A stretch of 64,000 bases of DNA from contig OW679203.1 in the NCBI GenBank assembly GCA_940337035.1, positions 78,073,061 to 78,137,060 of the forward strand. The letters run 5' to 3'. The DNA comes from Agriotes lineatus. Lineage: Eukaryota; Arthropoda; Insecta; Coleoptera; Elateridae. The notes under the pieces were generated by a model, which was not told the origin of the DNA, made no database searches, and saw only the letters and a program-made list of their open reading frames with translations. Below are positions 43,734 through 52,190 of the stretch, in pieces. Made by a program: the position numbers and the translations under genes. Each line of letters begins with the position of its first letter. The stretch's first letter is position 1.

Positions 43734-45110
43734 TTAATATTTTATTTATTGCAAGATAAAGTCATTATAACACACTAGTAAATGCACAAGATACGATTAG
43801 CAGTAACTATAATTGGATTGATAGAGGTTGGCATTAGATTAAACAGTGTTGAAGGGGTTACGTTTAACTGAATTTTTATTAAATATCCTCGTTATGGCAA
43901 ATGCACTTAGTTTGTGTGGGCTGAGAGAGTTAATCAATGTTAATTTGTAAAATACAGAGATGGTTTGTGGCGTTACGAAAGTTATTGGCAGCATTAGTAT
44001 TAAATTTTATATCACCAACAAATGGTAATGCAGCTGACGGGTAATGAAATGGTGCAAAGAGCAAGATAAGGCAACCTATTAAAAGGCAAAGACAATTGCA
44101 CAGTGCTAATTATAAACTTGTGAAACAGTGCATTTAAAAACTAAAGTGACTAAAAGCAGAGTAAGGTTATAAAGTGCTACGAATTGACATTATTCGAAAG
44201 ACAGTTTAGTTTCTAAGTAATAACATTGTATCAAAACAATTGTAAAATTAGTTGCTAGGCTACGAGATATTCAATTGTTATTATTGACTACTCAAGCCAT
44301 ACATAAAGTTGGTGGTTGTTAAGCTTGGCTCCCAGAAAGTGATAGTTTATCGATATTAAAAGTACTTGTAAGAGTCCAAAAGCGTTTTTTATTTGATGAC
44401 CAGTCCGCAGAGTGCAGTTGTGAAAGTTTCTTCGTGTTTAAAACTCCCGCTAAAGAGGAATAAGCTCGGCGAAGTTTTGACCAAGTGCGTCCGACATCGA
44501 GGGCAGTTTTCGAATAGTTTGAGACATCGGCCAGCTAAAATCTTATGTGCATCGTGTAGGGGGGTCTTTTATTGAGCCTTACGTCCAGAGTTTTGGAGCA
44601 GAAAGCCATCACGAGGTATATAATCGCCGTGACGTCCTTAGAAAACATGCCCCGCTTACAAAGCTGCACTTCCAAGGTAAATTTCACAGTTGCAGAGGGC
44701 CCACTAGCTTTGGGTTGCATCAAGAATAGAGTTTGTATGCGGTGTAGAAGCAGGCTGCAGTTGCCAGATCCATGCCAGAGAGGTTTTATCGAGGTAGCAT
44801 TCTTTGGTTTTGCGTTTTGGCGTCGGATTTGGAGCATATTTGTCGGAAACAGAACAATTGCCAGTGCGTCCCTACGTCATAGAAACGAGCAGGTTAACAA
44901 CAGATTACGTCTTAATTATTTGCATTGCATTTACTTGAGGCTTTTTACTCAATTGTTGGTGTTTTCAATCAAATTGCGCAATTTTTGTACGAGCGAACCA
45001 TAACTGTTTTGAGTTGTAATATTGGAGGTTAGACTGTCATTTGCCATAAAGGTTAATAAGTTATACTCAATGCTAGATGTTATACTGGGTGTTGAACCTA
45101 CCCCTTTGGG
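43734..45110 (+). repeat. repeat family Z, copy 2
   Basis: Direct, diverged copy of 38626-40110, starting TTAATATTTTATTTATTGCA and ending GTTGAACCTACCCCT. Several frames at 44393-45003 overlap each other on both strands without conservation in copy 1. The copies are separated by the broken LINE. They could be two insertions of an unknown element or remnants of one duplication. Confidence 0.7.
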
Positions 45111-46119
45111 AGCATTTTATTTAATTTAACGATAAAGTTAAAACCAAAGAATGAGGTACCAATTGGACACCACCTATACTTATTTTCATAAATAAACGAG
45201 ATGTATGGAATGGAAATTGAGCAAACTTGAATATTTTGCAAAATACAAGTTGTAGTATCAGCAAATCTGTGTATAAAATCTATCAAACGGTTTACTATTT
45301 CTACTATTGCATTTAAACTTGTGTCTCATAATCAGTGTTTTTATAATATAATAAAAGAAACGGCTACAGTGCTTTGTTTACATTTCATTATGAATTGGGT
45401 TCAAATTCTTTATCATTTTTAATTAATTGCTATAAGAATGAGATTTTGCTATTGCAAAGGGCATTGGAACATTGAGGATAACAATATCAGGCTAAAGTGT
45501 GTCAGTGTTAACGACTGCCGTCTGTTAATTATTTTTAATAACGCAAGAATTTTCCAGCTTTTTATTTGCTTATGAAAAATTTATTTGTTTCATCAGAATT
45601 ATACTGTTATTTAGAGTGCGTGCACTCACATTTATTATATTCATATGCTTCACAATAGCTTTTGTTATGCTGTATTAATTTTAGGCGCCGTAATACATTC
45701 AATTACAGCTCGAAAATTGAATGCAAATGTTGAAAATTCAATATCAATTACACAGAATTTTTATTTGAGAAACAGTCATTTGCCGTAGAAACTTAAGCAT
45801 TCAAATAATGATGCAATCTTGTAGGTGATTATGTTATCAAAATTTTAAAAGCTAAAACTTAGCAAGTGGTTGGCCATGAACACTGAACAGGAATTTCCAT
45901 ATAGAATATTTATCATTATTAGCTAATTGAACAAGATTTTTAATATTAACACAGTTAAATGTCATTCTATAACACTGACTTCATTCGTTCAGGCATGTTT
46001 ACGGCGAGAACGGTTGTATGTGTCAAAGCGAATTGCACTTAATGGTTTCTTGCTTTCGTTGTCAGGCATTTTGATCTAAGATATTATTAAGAATTAAATA
46101 TTACTGTTGTATAGATATC
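45111..46119. other. AT-rich, nothing recognised
   Basis: No exon, RNA or repeat structure was recognised in this kilobase. Confidence 0.4.
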
Positions 46120-46121
46120 AT

Positions 46122-46556
46122 TATATACCGTTCACGTTGTTTTGGCATAATAGGAGGCCATGATTTATTTTTTTAATGTTGAACACACTGTTCTATATAA
46201 CACAATTTTGCATCACATGCGAACATATTTACCGTGTTGCTGAATTTCTCGCGACCATACACCACTTTAAAACATTGATCGCAATTAGCATAAAATAAAC
46301 AAAAAATTATCAAAATTGGTTGATTCATCGGGTTATTCCTGCTTTGGGCAAGGCTTGTGTTAAGTTAGATTTAAAATGTGCGAGGATTTTTCTATTGCAA
46401 ACTAGTAAAACTGACAACAATGCATTAGACATTGACGCTATGTATAACCTCAAACTTAGAAAAACATAACCTAATTAAACAGACAGCTTTACTGCCAACT
46501 TAAATGCCAAATTTCCATGGCCTCATATTATGCCAAAAACAACGTGAACAGAATAT
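46122..46556. mobile_element. miniature inverted-repeat element, about 435 bp
   Basis: Terminal arms of about 40 bp are inverted: TATACCGTTCACGTTGTTTT...GGCATAATAGGAGGCCATGA on the left and the complement of CATGGCCTCATATTATGCC...AACGTGAACAGAATATA on the right. The interior is non-coding. Confidence 0.65.
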
Positions 46557-46692
46557 ATCCTGGATGTAGAGTTGTTATGTAATATAGACCATTTACGTTT
46601 CTTAGAACTGACAGGAATTAGTCGATTGCTTTCTACAGCAGTCTATCTTCCTTCATCTAATTATTTGACCCAGTTGCAATGTTAAAACTCTA

Positions 46693-46881
46693 GGGGCCGG
46701 TTGCAGAAAGCAATGTTAAGTCTGGTGTTAGCTAACGCGACGTCAAAGTGAACAAAAACGAATCAAATCTCAAATGCTTATGGTAACTAATACATTAGTA
46801 AACAAAATTTGATGCGATTTTGTTCACTTTGACGCGATGTTAGCTAACACCAGACTTAACATTGCTTTCTGCAACCGGCCC
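46693..46881. mobile_element. MITE, 189 bp, GGGCCGGTTGCA ends
   Basis: Nearly identical inverted arms of about 63 bp start GGGGCCGGTTGCAGAAAGCA and include AATGTTAAGTCTGGTGTTAG. They enclose about 60 bp of AT-rich DNA and are flanked by TA on both sides (46691-46692 and 46882-46883). The high similarity of the arms indicates a fairly recent copy. GGGCCGGTTGCA-type ends are common in insect DNA transposons; I leave the superfamily open. Confidence 0.8.
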
Positions 46882-46883
46882 TA

Positions 46884-47378
46884 GTTGTATTTCTGTCTTT
46901 AACTTTGTTTATTATTTGTATTAAAAAGCAAGCCATTCTGACATTTTCTTCTAATCTTCAATCAAGTATTAGACTCTGCAATCTGTTCCAGCTTTTGGCC
47001 CCATCTTTTCGTTGCTCTTCCTGTAGCGTGTTCGTCAGCTAGTTTTAGCTAAAACATTTAAGATACATCTTCAGGGAATCAGTAATATAGTTTTTTTATT
47101 AAACAAAATAGATGTTTATTCGGGTTTAGAAGAAATGGTTGAATCAATCCATTGATAGTGCAAAAATAAAGGCAATTATTATCATGCAACAACTATGATG
47201 GAAAGATTTAGAAGTCGGCTCATTTTTTGACAAACCAAACTCAGTCATGTCATGGCTAGTTATGCCCATAGGCCGCTCATGTGTTGAAGTTCAAGAACAG
47301 CCTTTAGAACTGTTGCTGAATTTTTCTTGAGCTGGAATTTTCGGCTCCAATTGGTGCTATATTAAAAATTGCTACAAG
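46884..47378. other. spacer
   Basis: No feature recognised up to the first block of repeat family X. Confidence 0.35.
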
Positions 47379-47443
47379 GTTTTAAAGGGCATAAAATTTA
47401 CTATAATTATGTCCTATTAACGTTTCTTGTAAGGCTAATTATA

Positions 47444-48348
47444 ACAGGTGGCGCAAAAGTCATCTCTCTATCGGAAGATGCTCTCATTTTCGCAAATTGC
47501 GTCTTATGTCATTGCGACTTTGACATTCTTGAAGTAAAGAGAAGCAGAATACACGTAGACAAACCATGGATCGCTATACTCTTCAAGAACGTATAATAAT
47601 TGTGTCAATGTTTTTGACAAATAATTGGTCAGTGGTTTTGGCTCAACGTGAATTTCGTCGTCGATTTCCTGGTCGTGTGGGATCAATTGAGCAAACACTG
47701 TGGCGGTTAACCGTTTGCCTCGAGAAGTCTGGCTCAACACGGAACAGTTGCAGACGTGGCCGGCTCCACAGTAGCCGTTCAGTCTAGAATATCGCTGCTG
47801 TGGCGGCAGATGACCAAGAGGACCCTAAAACATCAACCAGACGATGGGCCACGCAATTGGGCATCAGCACACGGTCTTTACCGCGAATTTTCGTGAAAGA
47901 CTTGAAGATGTTCCCGTACAAAGTACAACCGCAGACACAGCACAAGCGACAGTGGATATTCTGAAGCAAGTTATCCCTGCCGCTTAATCTCTCGTTTTGG
48001 AGATTTGAACTGTCCCTAAAGATCGCCCAATTTGACTGTTCCAGACTCTTTTCTTTGGGGTATTCTGAAGTCACGGGTCTATACGAACAAGCCACAGATC
48101 TTGGCGGCCCTAAAGAAGAACATCTGACTAGAAGTGGAGAATTTATCGCCAGAAATTTTGAGAAGAGTTATGGAAAATGATGTGAAACGAGCCCGAATGT
48201 GCATCAACTCTGGCGGCAGCCACTTGACCGATATTATCTTCGCAACTTAATGGGAAAAAAATTAAACGTCTAAATAAACAGAACCAATTCTTTTTATTTA
48301 CAAAGATCCTGCCCTAGGAAATCGAGTAAGGACTTTTGTGCCACCTGT
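47444..48348 (+). mobile_element. Tc1/mariner-type transposon, internally deleted
   Basis: The 905-bp element has inverted ends, ACAGGTGGCGCAAAAGTC on the left and the reverse complement of GGACTTTTGTGCCACCTGT on the right. It is flanked by TA (47442-47443 and 48349-48350), the universal target of this superfamily. It carries one broken transposase gene and lies inside a copy of repeat family X. Confidence 0.8.
47566..48250 (+). pseudogene. mariner-type transposase, DDE core deleted
   Basis: The N-terminal helix-turn-helix region is clear: MDRYTLQERIIIVSMFLTNN, REFRRRFPGR and EKSGS, then after a frameshift near 47745 ENIAAVAADD, TSTRRWATQLGIS, FVKDLKMFPYKVQ. At about 47975 the sequence jumps to the far C-terminal part: SRFGDLNCP, PDSFLWGILKSRVYTNKPQI, NLSPEILRRVMEN and CINSGGSHLTDIIFAT before the stop at 48248-48250. 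About 130-140 residues are missing, including the regions with the first two catalytic Asp residues. The remaining parts match the group of insect mariner-like proteins with a DUF4817-type HTH. It is inactive. Confidence 0.8.
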
Positions 48349-48462
48349 TAGGAAACGTGAAAACCTGCAATATGGTATAGATAATTTTTACTTTCGGTTG
48401 ATATTGTACATTGTAACATGCCGCAACGGTAATCATATCAGTGCATCTCTGTACAGTAATAG

Positions 48463-48764
48463 CAGCGTACTTAAATCAAACAAGTAGAGACACTCTCTGT
48501 CGGTTCCTTTGATGTCAAAATTCTTATTTGGATGACCTTGAACGGCTCCTGGGGGGTACTTTCCAATTATACTAACAGATGGCGCCACTACTTGAACACA
48601 ACATGATTGGTAGGAGAGCCAGTACCTAGCGCTGATTGGTAGAACTTTGTGCTGCCATCTGATGGTCAAGCTTAGAAATACCCCCCAAGGCACTGTTCCA
48701 GGCACTCTAGACAGGATTCAACATTTGGCATGAGTGTCTCTACTTGTTTGATGTACGTACGCTG
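48463..48764. mobile_element. hAT-like MITE, 302 bp
   Basis: The ends are CAGCGTAC and GTACGCTG, and the arms continue with a perfect 21-bp inverted repeat (ATCAAACAAGTAGAGACACT plus one base at 48475-48495; its complement at 48732-48752). An inner pair around CCTGGGGGGTACTTT and AAATACCCCCCAAGG follows (48548-48690). GTAATAG flanks both sides (48456-48462 and 48765-48771), a 7-bp duplication; CAG...CTG ends and 7-8-bp duplications fit hAT-type transposition. The interior is non-coding. Confidence 0.65.
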
Positions 48765-48964
48765 GTAATAGTCCAGTCGGTATGTCCGAAATCTCTATCT
48801 TGACTATCATGAATGATCTTCTATGGTTTGTTAGGGGAGCCTTCACTACTAGTGTAGTGGTGAGTTGTTGGAAAGTTATGTAAATAGCGTTCGCCGCCAT
48901 CTTAAAAAAGGTACTAAACGCTTGTTATTCAGTTATCTCGGCTATTGTTGAAACTTCATTAAAC

Positions 48965-48976
48965 ATTGATAAGAGT
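48965..48976. repeat. target-site duplication of Penelope-like element, left
   Basis: ATTGATAAGAGT occurs here and at 51595-51606. The uninterrupted copy at 54259-54283 (minus strand) has the site only once, in the form ATTGATACGGCG. Confidence 0.75.
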
Positions 48977-48977
48977 T

Positions 48978-49136
48978 AAAACTTCTGTAGGAGATTGTTA
49001 GCCAAAATTTTTAATTAAAATATTTGTGTTGTTCCTTTTAGTTCAAACGTCACATATTAATTGTTAACAAGTTATTTACGTTTCACCATTTTAGGTGGCT
49101 TCTTCAGAATAGGTAGAAATTACATTTTTAAACTAA
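48978..49136 (-). repeat. left inverted pseudo-LTR of Penelope-like element
   Basis: The reverse complement of this block matches 51402-51557 at roughly nine positions in ten, including CTTCTGTAGGAGATTGTTAG and CAAACGTCACATATTAATTG. It carries a minus-strand hammerhead-like core at 49080-49107. Confidence 0.8.
49080..49107 (-). ncRNA. hammerhead-ribozyme-like core, left pseudo-LTR
   Basis: On the minus strand: CTGAAGA, then A, then a stem GCCA/TGGT (one G-T wobble) closed by a CCTAAAA loop, then GAAAC. These are the two conserved boxes (CUGANGA and GAAA) and helix II of a hammerhead ribozyme, which is known to lie in Penelope-type terminal repeats. A paired helix III and cleavage site were not evident, so activity is doubtful. 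Confidence 0.45.
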
Positions 49137-49164
49137 ACAGATCCAATTAATAAATTAACTTTTT

Positions 49165-50035
49165 TAAAAACCTTTAATAATATACATCCACGACTTAAAT
49201 TCACCATTGAAAATTAAAATACAAGACATTCAATTAATTTCTTAGATCTAACATTATATATACAATATAAAGGAAAAATACATACTAACTGGTTCGGAAA
49301 AAATATAAAATCAAACAGATATCTAAATTTTAATTCTATTACTAATTTAAAATACAAAAAAGTGTCATAAATAATTTAGTAGACCGAGCAATTAAACTCT
49401 CTTCCAAACAACTTCATAAACAAAATTTAAAATTAATAACTAATATCCTTATTAACAACAATTATCCACTAAAATTCATAAATAAACCAATCAAATTTCG
49501 ATTACAAAAAGTAAAAAACAAACAAAATAATTATCAATATACTCAAAATACAAATTATATTTCCATTCCTTTCATACCTAAAATATCACAAAGCATAAAA
49601 CAAATTTTACAATCCTATAACTACAATGTTGCTTTTAAAAATCATAATACAATAGGTCAAAATTTTTTTAATAAATTAAAAGATAAAACTCCTCTTCTTT
49701 CTGAATCTAATATAGTATACCAAATAGATTGTAATGATTGTAATGCCAATTATATTGGTCAAACTAAACAATTATTAAAAAAAAGAATTGCTCAACACAG
49801 GACTTCTGTAAAAACAAAAGTCTTAACTCCTAACAAATCTAGCACAGCACTATCCGACCATTCATACGTTTTTTATCACAATTTTAATTTCAACTCTCCT
49901 AAAGTGTTGCAAACGGAAAATAACTTGCATAAACGTTTACTTTATGAAATGATCGAAATTAAAAAAAACCCAAATTCGATTAATTACAAAACTGACATTG
50001 ATAATTTGCATTCTATTTACTATAATCTTCTTTAA
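49165..50035 (+). pseudogene. Penelope-type RT C-terminus plus GIY-YIG endonuclease
   Basis: The protein resumes in the RT thumb with FNNIHPRLKFTIE, then after a stop INFLDLTLYIQ, GKIHTNWF, and after a frameshift near 49365 a long intact stretch from VDRAIKLSSKQL onward. It includes YISIPFIPKIS, NTIGQNFFNKLKDKTP, then the endonuclease: VYQIDCNDC (Cys pair typical of Penelope GIY-YIG), NYIGQTKQLLKKRIAQH (the YIG-type motif and conserved Arg), DHSYVFYHNFNF, and ENNLHKRLLYEMIEIKKNP (conserved catalytic-type Glu), ending at TAA 50033-50035. The finger and palm parts of RT are absent. The endonuclease frame itself is unbroken. Confidence 0.8.
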
Positions 50036-50700
50036 TTTATATCTCTTTATTTCAAGTTATACTAGTATATTAATTCTCTCATATTTAATTAATAATTTTT
50101 ACTTATATTGCTTTTTAGATTTTGGGATATCTTCTAGCTATTTAACTTTTAACCATTGGGAATTTGCCCATCTGGCATGCTCTCAGATCTAATAATTGAT
50201 ATGACGTCCATTTTGCGTAAATAATTTAAGATTGTTTGAAATTTAGTTTTCGCTTTCCATCCTATGCCTAACTATTTAACAACAATGCGGGGGAGTGTTA
50301 ATTCCTCCCCACATATTAATTTTTACTTATTGGTAAGAATATATTATTGCATATTGTCTTTTTGAAATTCTAACCTTATTCTCTCATTTCCAGATTGTTA
50401 ATTTTTCATAATGTACCACCTATTACAATATTTTATATTTGATATATTTGAAATATGAATTATTTGATTTCAAAGGTAAGGTTTTTTAATGGGTATCTCT
50501 GCTTGTAAAATTCTAACCTGTCTCTCATTTCCAGATAATGTTTTATTACTACATATATTATTTCAATTAATTTGTCTGAAGAAGTTATTTATATAACGAA
50601 ACGTTACTAATGCTGATTATAATCAGCTGAAGAAAAATATAATTGGCTGTTTTATTGACCTTCATGTCCCTATATTTAAACAATCTGCTGTCAGCCGTTA
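50036..50700 (+). repeat. Penelope-like 3' UTR and internal pseudo-LTR region
   Basis: AT-rich non-coding DNA with a partial internal direct repeat (AAATTCTAACC...TCTCATTTCCAGAT near 50364-50395 and 50498-50536) and a hammerhead-like core at 50576-50602. The 64-codon frame at 49998-50192 overlaps the end of the endonuclease in another frame and is not a gene. Confidence 0.5.
50576..50602 (+). ncRNA. hammerhead-ribozyme-like core, internal
   Basis: CTGAAGA (50576-50582) is followed by A, a perfect 5-bp helix GTTAT/ATAAC with a TTAT loop, and GAAAC. The catalytic boxes and helix II are complete. The sequence after GAAAC (GTTACTAATGC) does not give an obvious helix III, so self-cleavage is uncertain. 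Confidence 0.45.
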
Positions 50701-50759
50701 TCGTATAAACTATATTAAAACAAAATAACTCTTTTAACTTACAACCAAACTGCTTTGGT

Positions 50760-51095
50760 TCTAACTTTAATATTCCTGACTCTATAACTCAAAAGAAATA
50801 TATATCAATACCATTCATACCTAGTATTTCAGAAAAAATAGAAAGAGAATTAAAGAAATATAACATCAATACAGCCTATAAACAGTACAATACAATAGGA
50901 AAGCAAATATACTTATACCTCAAAGACAACACATCTATCAACATGCAATCAGATTTAGTTTATCAAATTGATTGTAATAATTGTAAATCTACATATATAG
51001 GCCAAACAAAACAGCTGTTAAAAAACCGAATAAACCAACATAAATACTCTATTAAAAAAAACTTTATTTCACCATACACTACTATGACATCTTGC
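50760..51095 (+). pseudogene. second Penelope GIY-YIG endonuclease fragment
   Basis: A related but diverged module: ITQKKYISIPFIPSISEKIE, INTAYKQYNTIGKQ, DLVYQIDCNNCKSTYIGQ, TKQLLKNRINQHKYSIKKN, then loss of homology shortly before a stop. It parallels the first module over its N-terminal half and lacks the C-terminal Glu helix. It may come from a second copy of a related element fused to the first. Confidence 0.65.
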
Positions 51096-51401
51096 ATTTT
51101 CCTTTTAATCTAGCTGCTTGCTTCATCAAAGTAAGTTGCTCTTTACTTTTTTAAAACAAATGTTATAATTTTATTAATTGATTTATCGTTATATATAAAC
51201 CTCAATCACTAATGATTGTTTTTAAAACATTTCTGGAATATGTCTATTTAGATTTTACCTAGATGCATTGTATTAAAGTTATCTCACATGCAAATGTTTA
51301 TAATTTAATATATTAAACCTTTTTGGAAGCCATCTTGGTAAGCTTTGAAAATTTTATGAATGTTCACCTAATCTAACTTTTAACCCTTAAATTTTAGTTC
51401 A

Positions 51402-51557
51402 AAAATGTAATTTCTACCTATTCTGAAGAAACCACCTAAAATGGCGAAACGTAAATAACTTGTTATCAATTAATATGTGACGTTTGAACCAAAAGGAACA
51501 ACAACACAACCATTTTAATTAAACATTTTGGCTAACAATCTCCTACAGAAGTTTTAT
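51402..51557 (+). repeat. right inverted pseudo-LTR of Penelope-like element
   Basis: Inverted partner of 48978-49136. It contains a plus-strand hammerhead-like core at 51423-51450 and ends CTACAGAAGTTTTA before the 37-nt tail. Confidence 0.8.
51423..51450 (+). ncRNA. hammerhead-ribozyme-like core, right pseudo-LTR
   Basis: CTGAAGA, a short CCA/TGG helix flanked by an A-C mismatch where the left copy has G-T, a CCTAAAA loop, and GAAAC. The mismatch at the base of helix II shows decay relative to the inverted partner. Confidence 0.45.
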
Positions 51558-51594
51558 TTCTCCGAATCAACCAAACATCTTGTACAAGTATAAA

Positions 51595-51606
51595 ATTGAT
51601 AAGAGT
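51595..51606. repeat. target-site duplication of Penelope-like element, right
   Basis: ATTGATAAGAGT, identical to 48965-48976. It is followed by GTTTTAAAGGGC, which continues repeat family X. Confidence 0.75.
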
Positions 51607-51688
51607 GTTTTAAAGGGCGTAAAATTTCCTACAATGTTCTATGTCTTATTAACTTATTAGTAGCTTCAGCGTACTTATGCGAACGCTT

Positions 51689-51714
51689 TGTCCGTCTGTC
51701 TGTCTGTCTGTCTG
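51689..51714 (+). repeat. (TCTG)n microsatellite
   Basis: About five TCTG units in a row within family X. Confidence 0.85.
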
Positions 51715-51882
51715 GATCGCCTGTAACTTTCGAACGGCTACAGATATCGAAATTGTGAAAGGGGGCAAAGTTGTTGCTAAAGTCCCGAGCACCTTCATGC
51801 GCTATTTGGTTTTGGCGAAAGGTGGCGATTTTCCACTTTGCAAACAAAATTTCCAAGCATTTTAGCACGGTGGCGGCTCGTT

Positions 51883-51992
51883 CACTTGGCGCCATCTACA
51901 GAACTTCGGTGGTCACGTTTTGAACTACACATTCTGGGTGCGCTATAATTCCACTTGGCGCCATCTACAGAACTTCGGTGGTCACGTTCTGA
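51883..51992 (+). repeat. 41-bp direct repeat, 69-bp period
   Basis: CACTTGGCGCCATCTACAGA and the next 21 bases occur at 51883 and again at 51952 with one difference. Confidence 0.85.
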
Positions 51993-52190
51993 AGCTACTC
52001 CTTAGATCTGTAATTGAGCAGTTTATTTTGTAGGACTAATATTTATTTTATATGCGGGAAAGTTGAAAATTGAAGCGCTGATAACGGTTTTTCGTATTTT
52101 TCTTGAAATGGGTAACTTGTACCAGAAAGTTATTCATTATCGAGCGTGCAGGGAGTGGAAAAGCCTGCAATTTGGTATATGATGTGTTGT

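Larger units (their letters stand above)
47379..48455 (+). repeat. repeat family X, copy 1 (contains a mariner-type insertion)
   Basis: GTTTTAAAGGGCATAAAATT and ATGTCCTATTAACGTTTCTT match the block at 51607-51660. After the mariner-type insertion, CCTGCAATATGGTATA matches blocks near 52170 and, inverted, near 54085. The family itself is unidentified. Confidence 0.55.
48977..51594 (+). mobile_element. Penelope-like retroelement with inverted terminal repeats
   Basis: A 2618-bp insertion is bounded by a 12-bp target duplication (ATTGATAAGAGT). It has inverted repeats of about 158 bp, 48978-49136 against 51402-51557, and a 37-nt unpaired tail (51558-51594) between the right repeat and the duplication. 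It encodes the C-terminal part of a Penelope-type RT joined to a GIY-YIG endonuclease (to 50035) and, further right, a second shorter endonuclease piece (about 50760-51095). Inverted pseudo-LTRs, an asymmetric tail and GIY-YIG endonuclease are together diagnostic of Penelope-like elements. It is 5'-truncated (most of RT is missing) and contains frameshifts. Confidence 0.8.
48765..52190 (+). repeat. repeat family X, copy 2 (contains the Penelope-like element)
   Basis: The left part (48772-48976: GTCCAGTCGGTATGTCC, GGTTTGTTAGGGGAGCC, TTAAACATTGATA) and the right part (51607-52190: GTTTTAAAGGGCGTAAAATT, CCTGCAATTTGGTATA) are continuous in the inverted copy at 54060-54480. The retroelement at 48977-51594 therefore interrupts them. 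Confidence 0.65.

Noticed and set aside
44535..45003. Frames of 100-143 codons in repeat Z copy 2
   Set aside because: Mutually overlapping on both strands and not conserved in copy 1.
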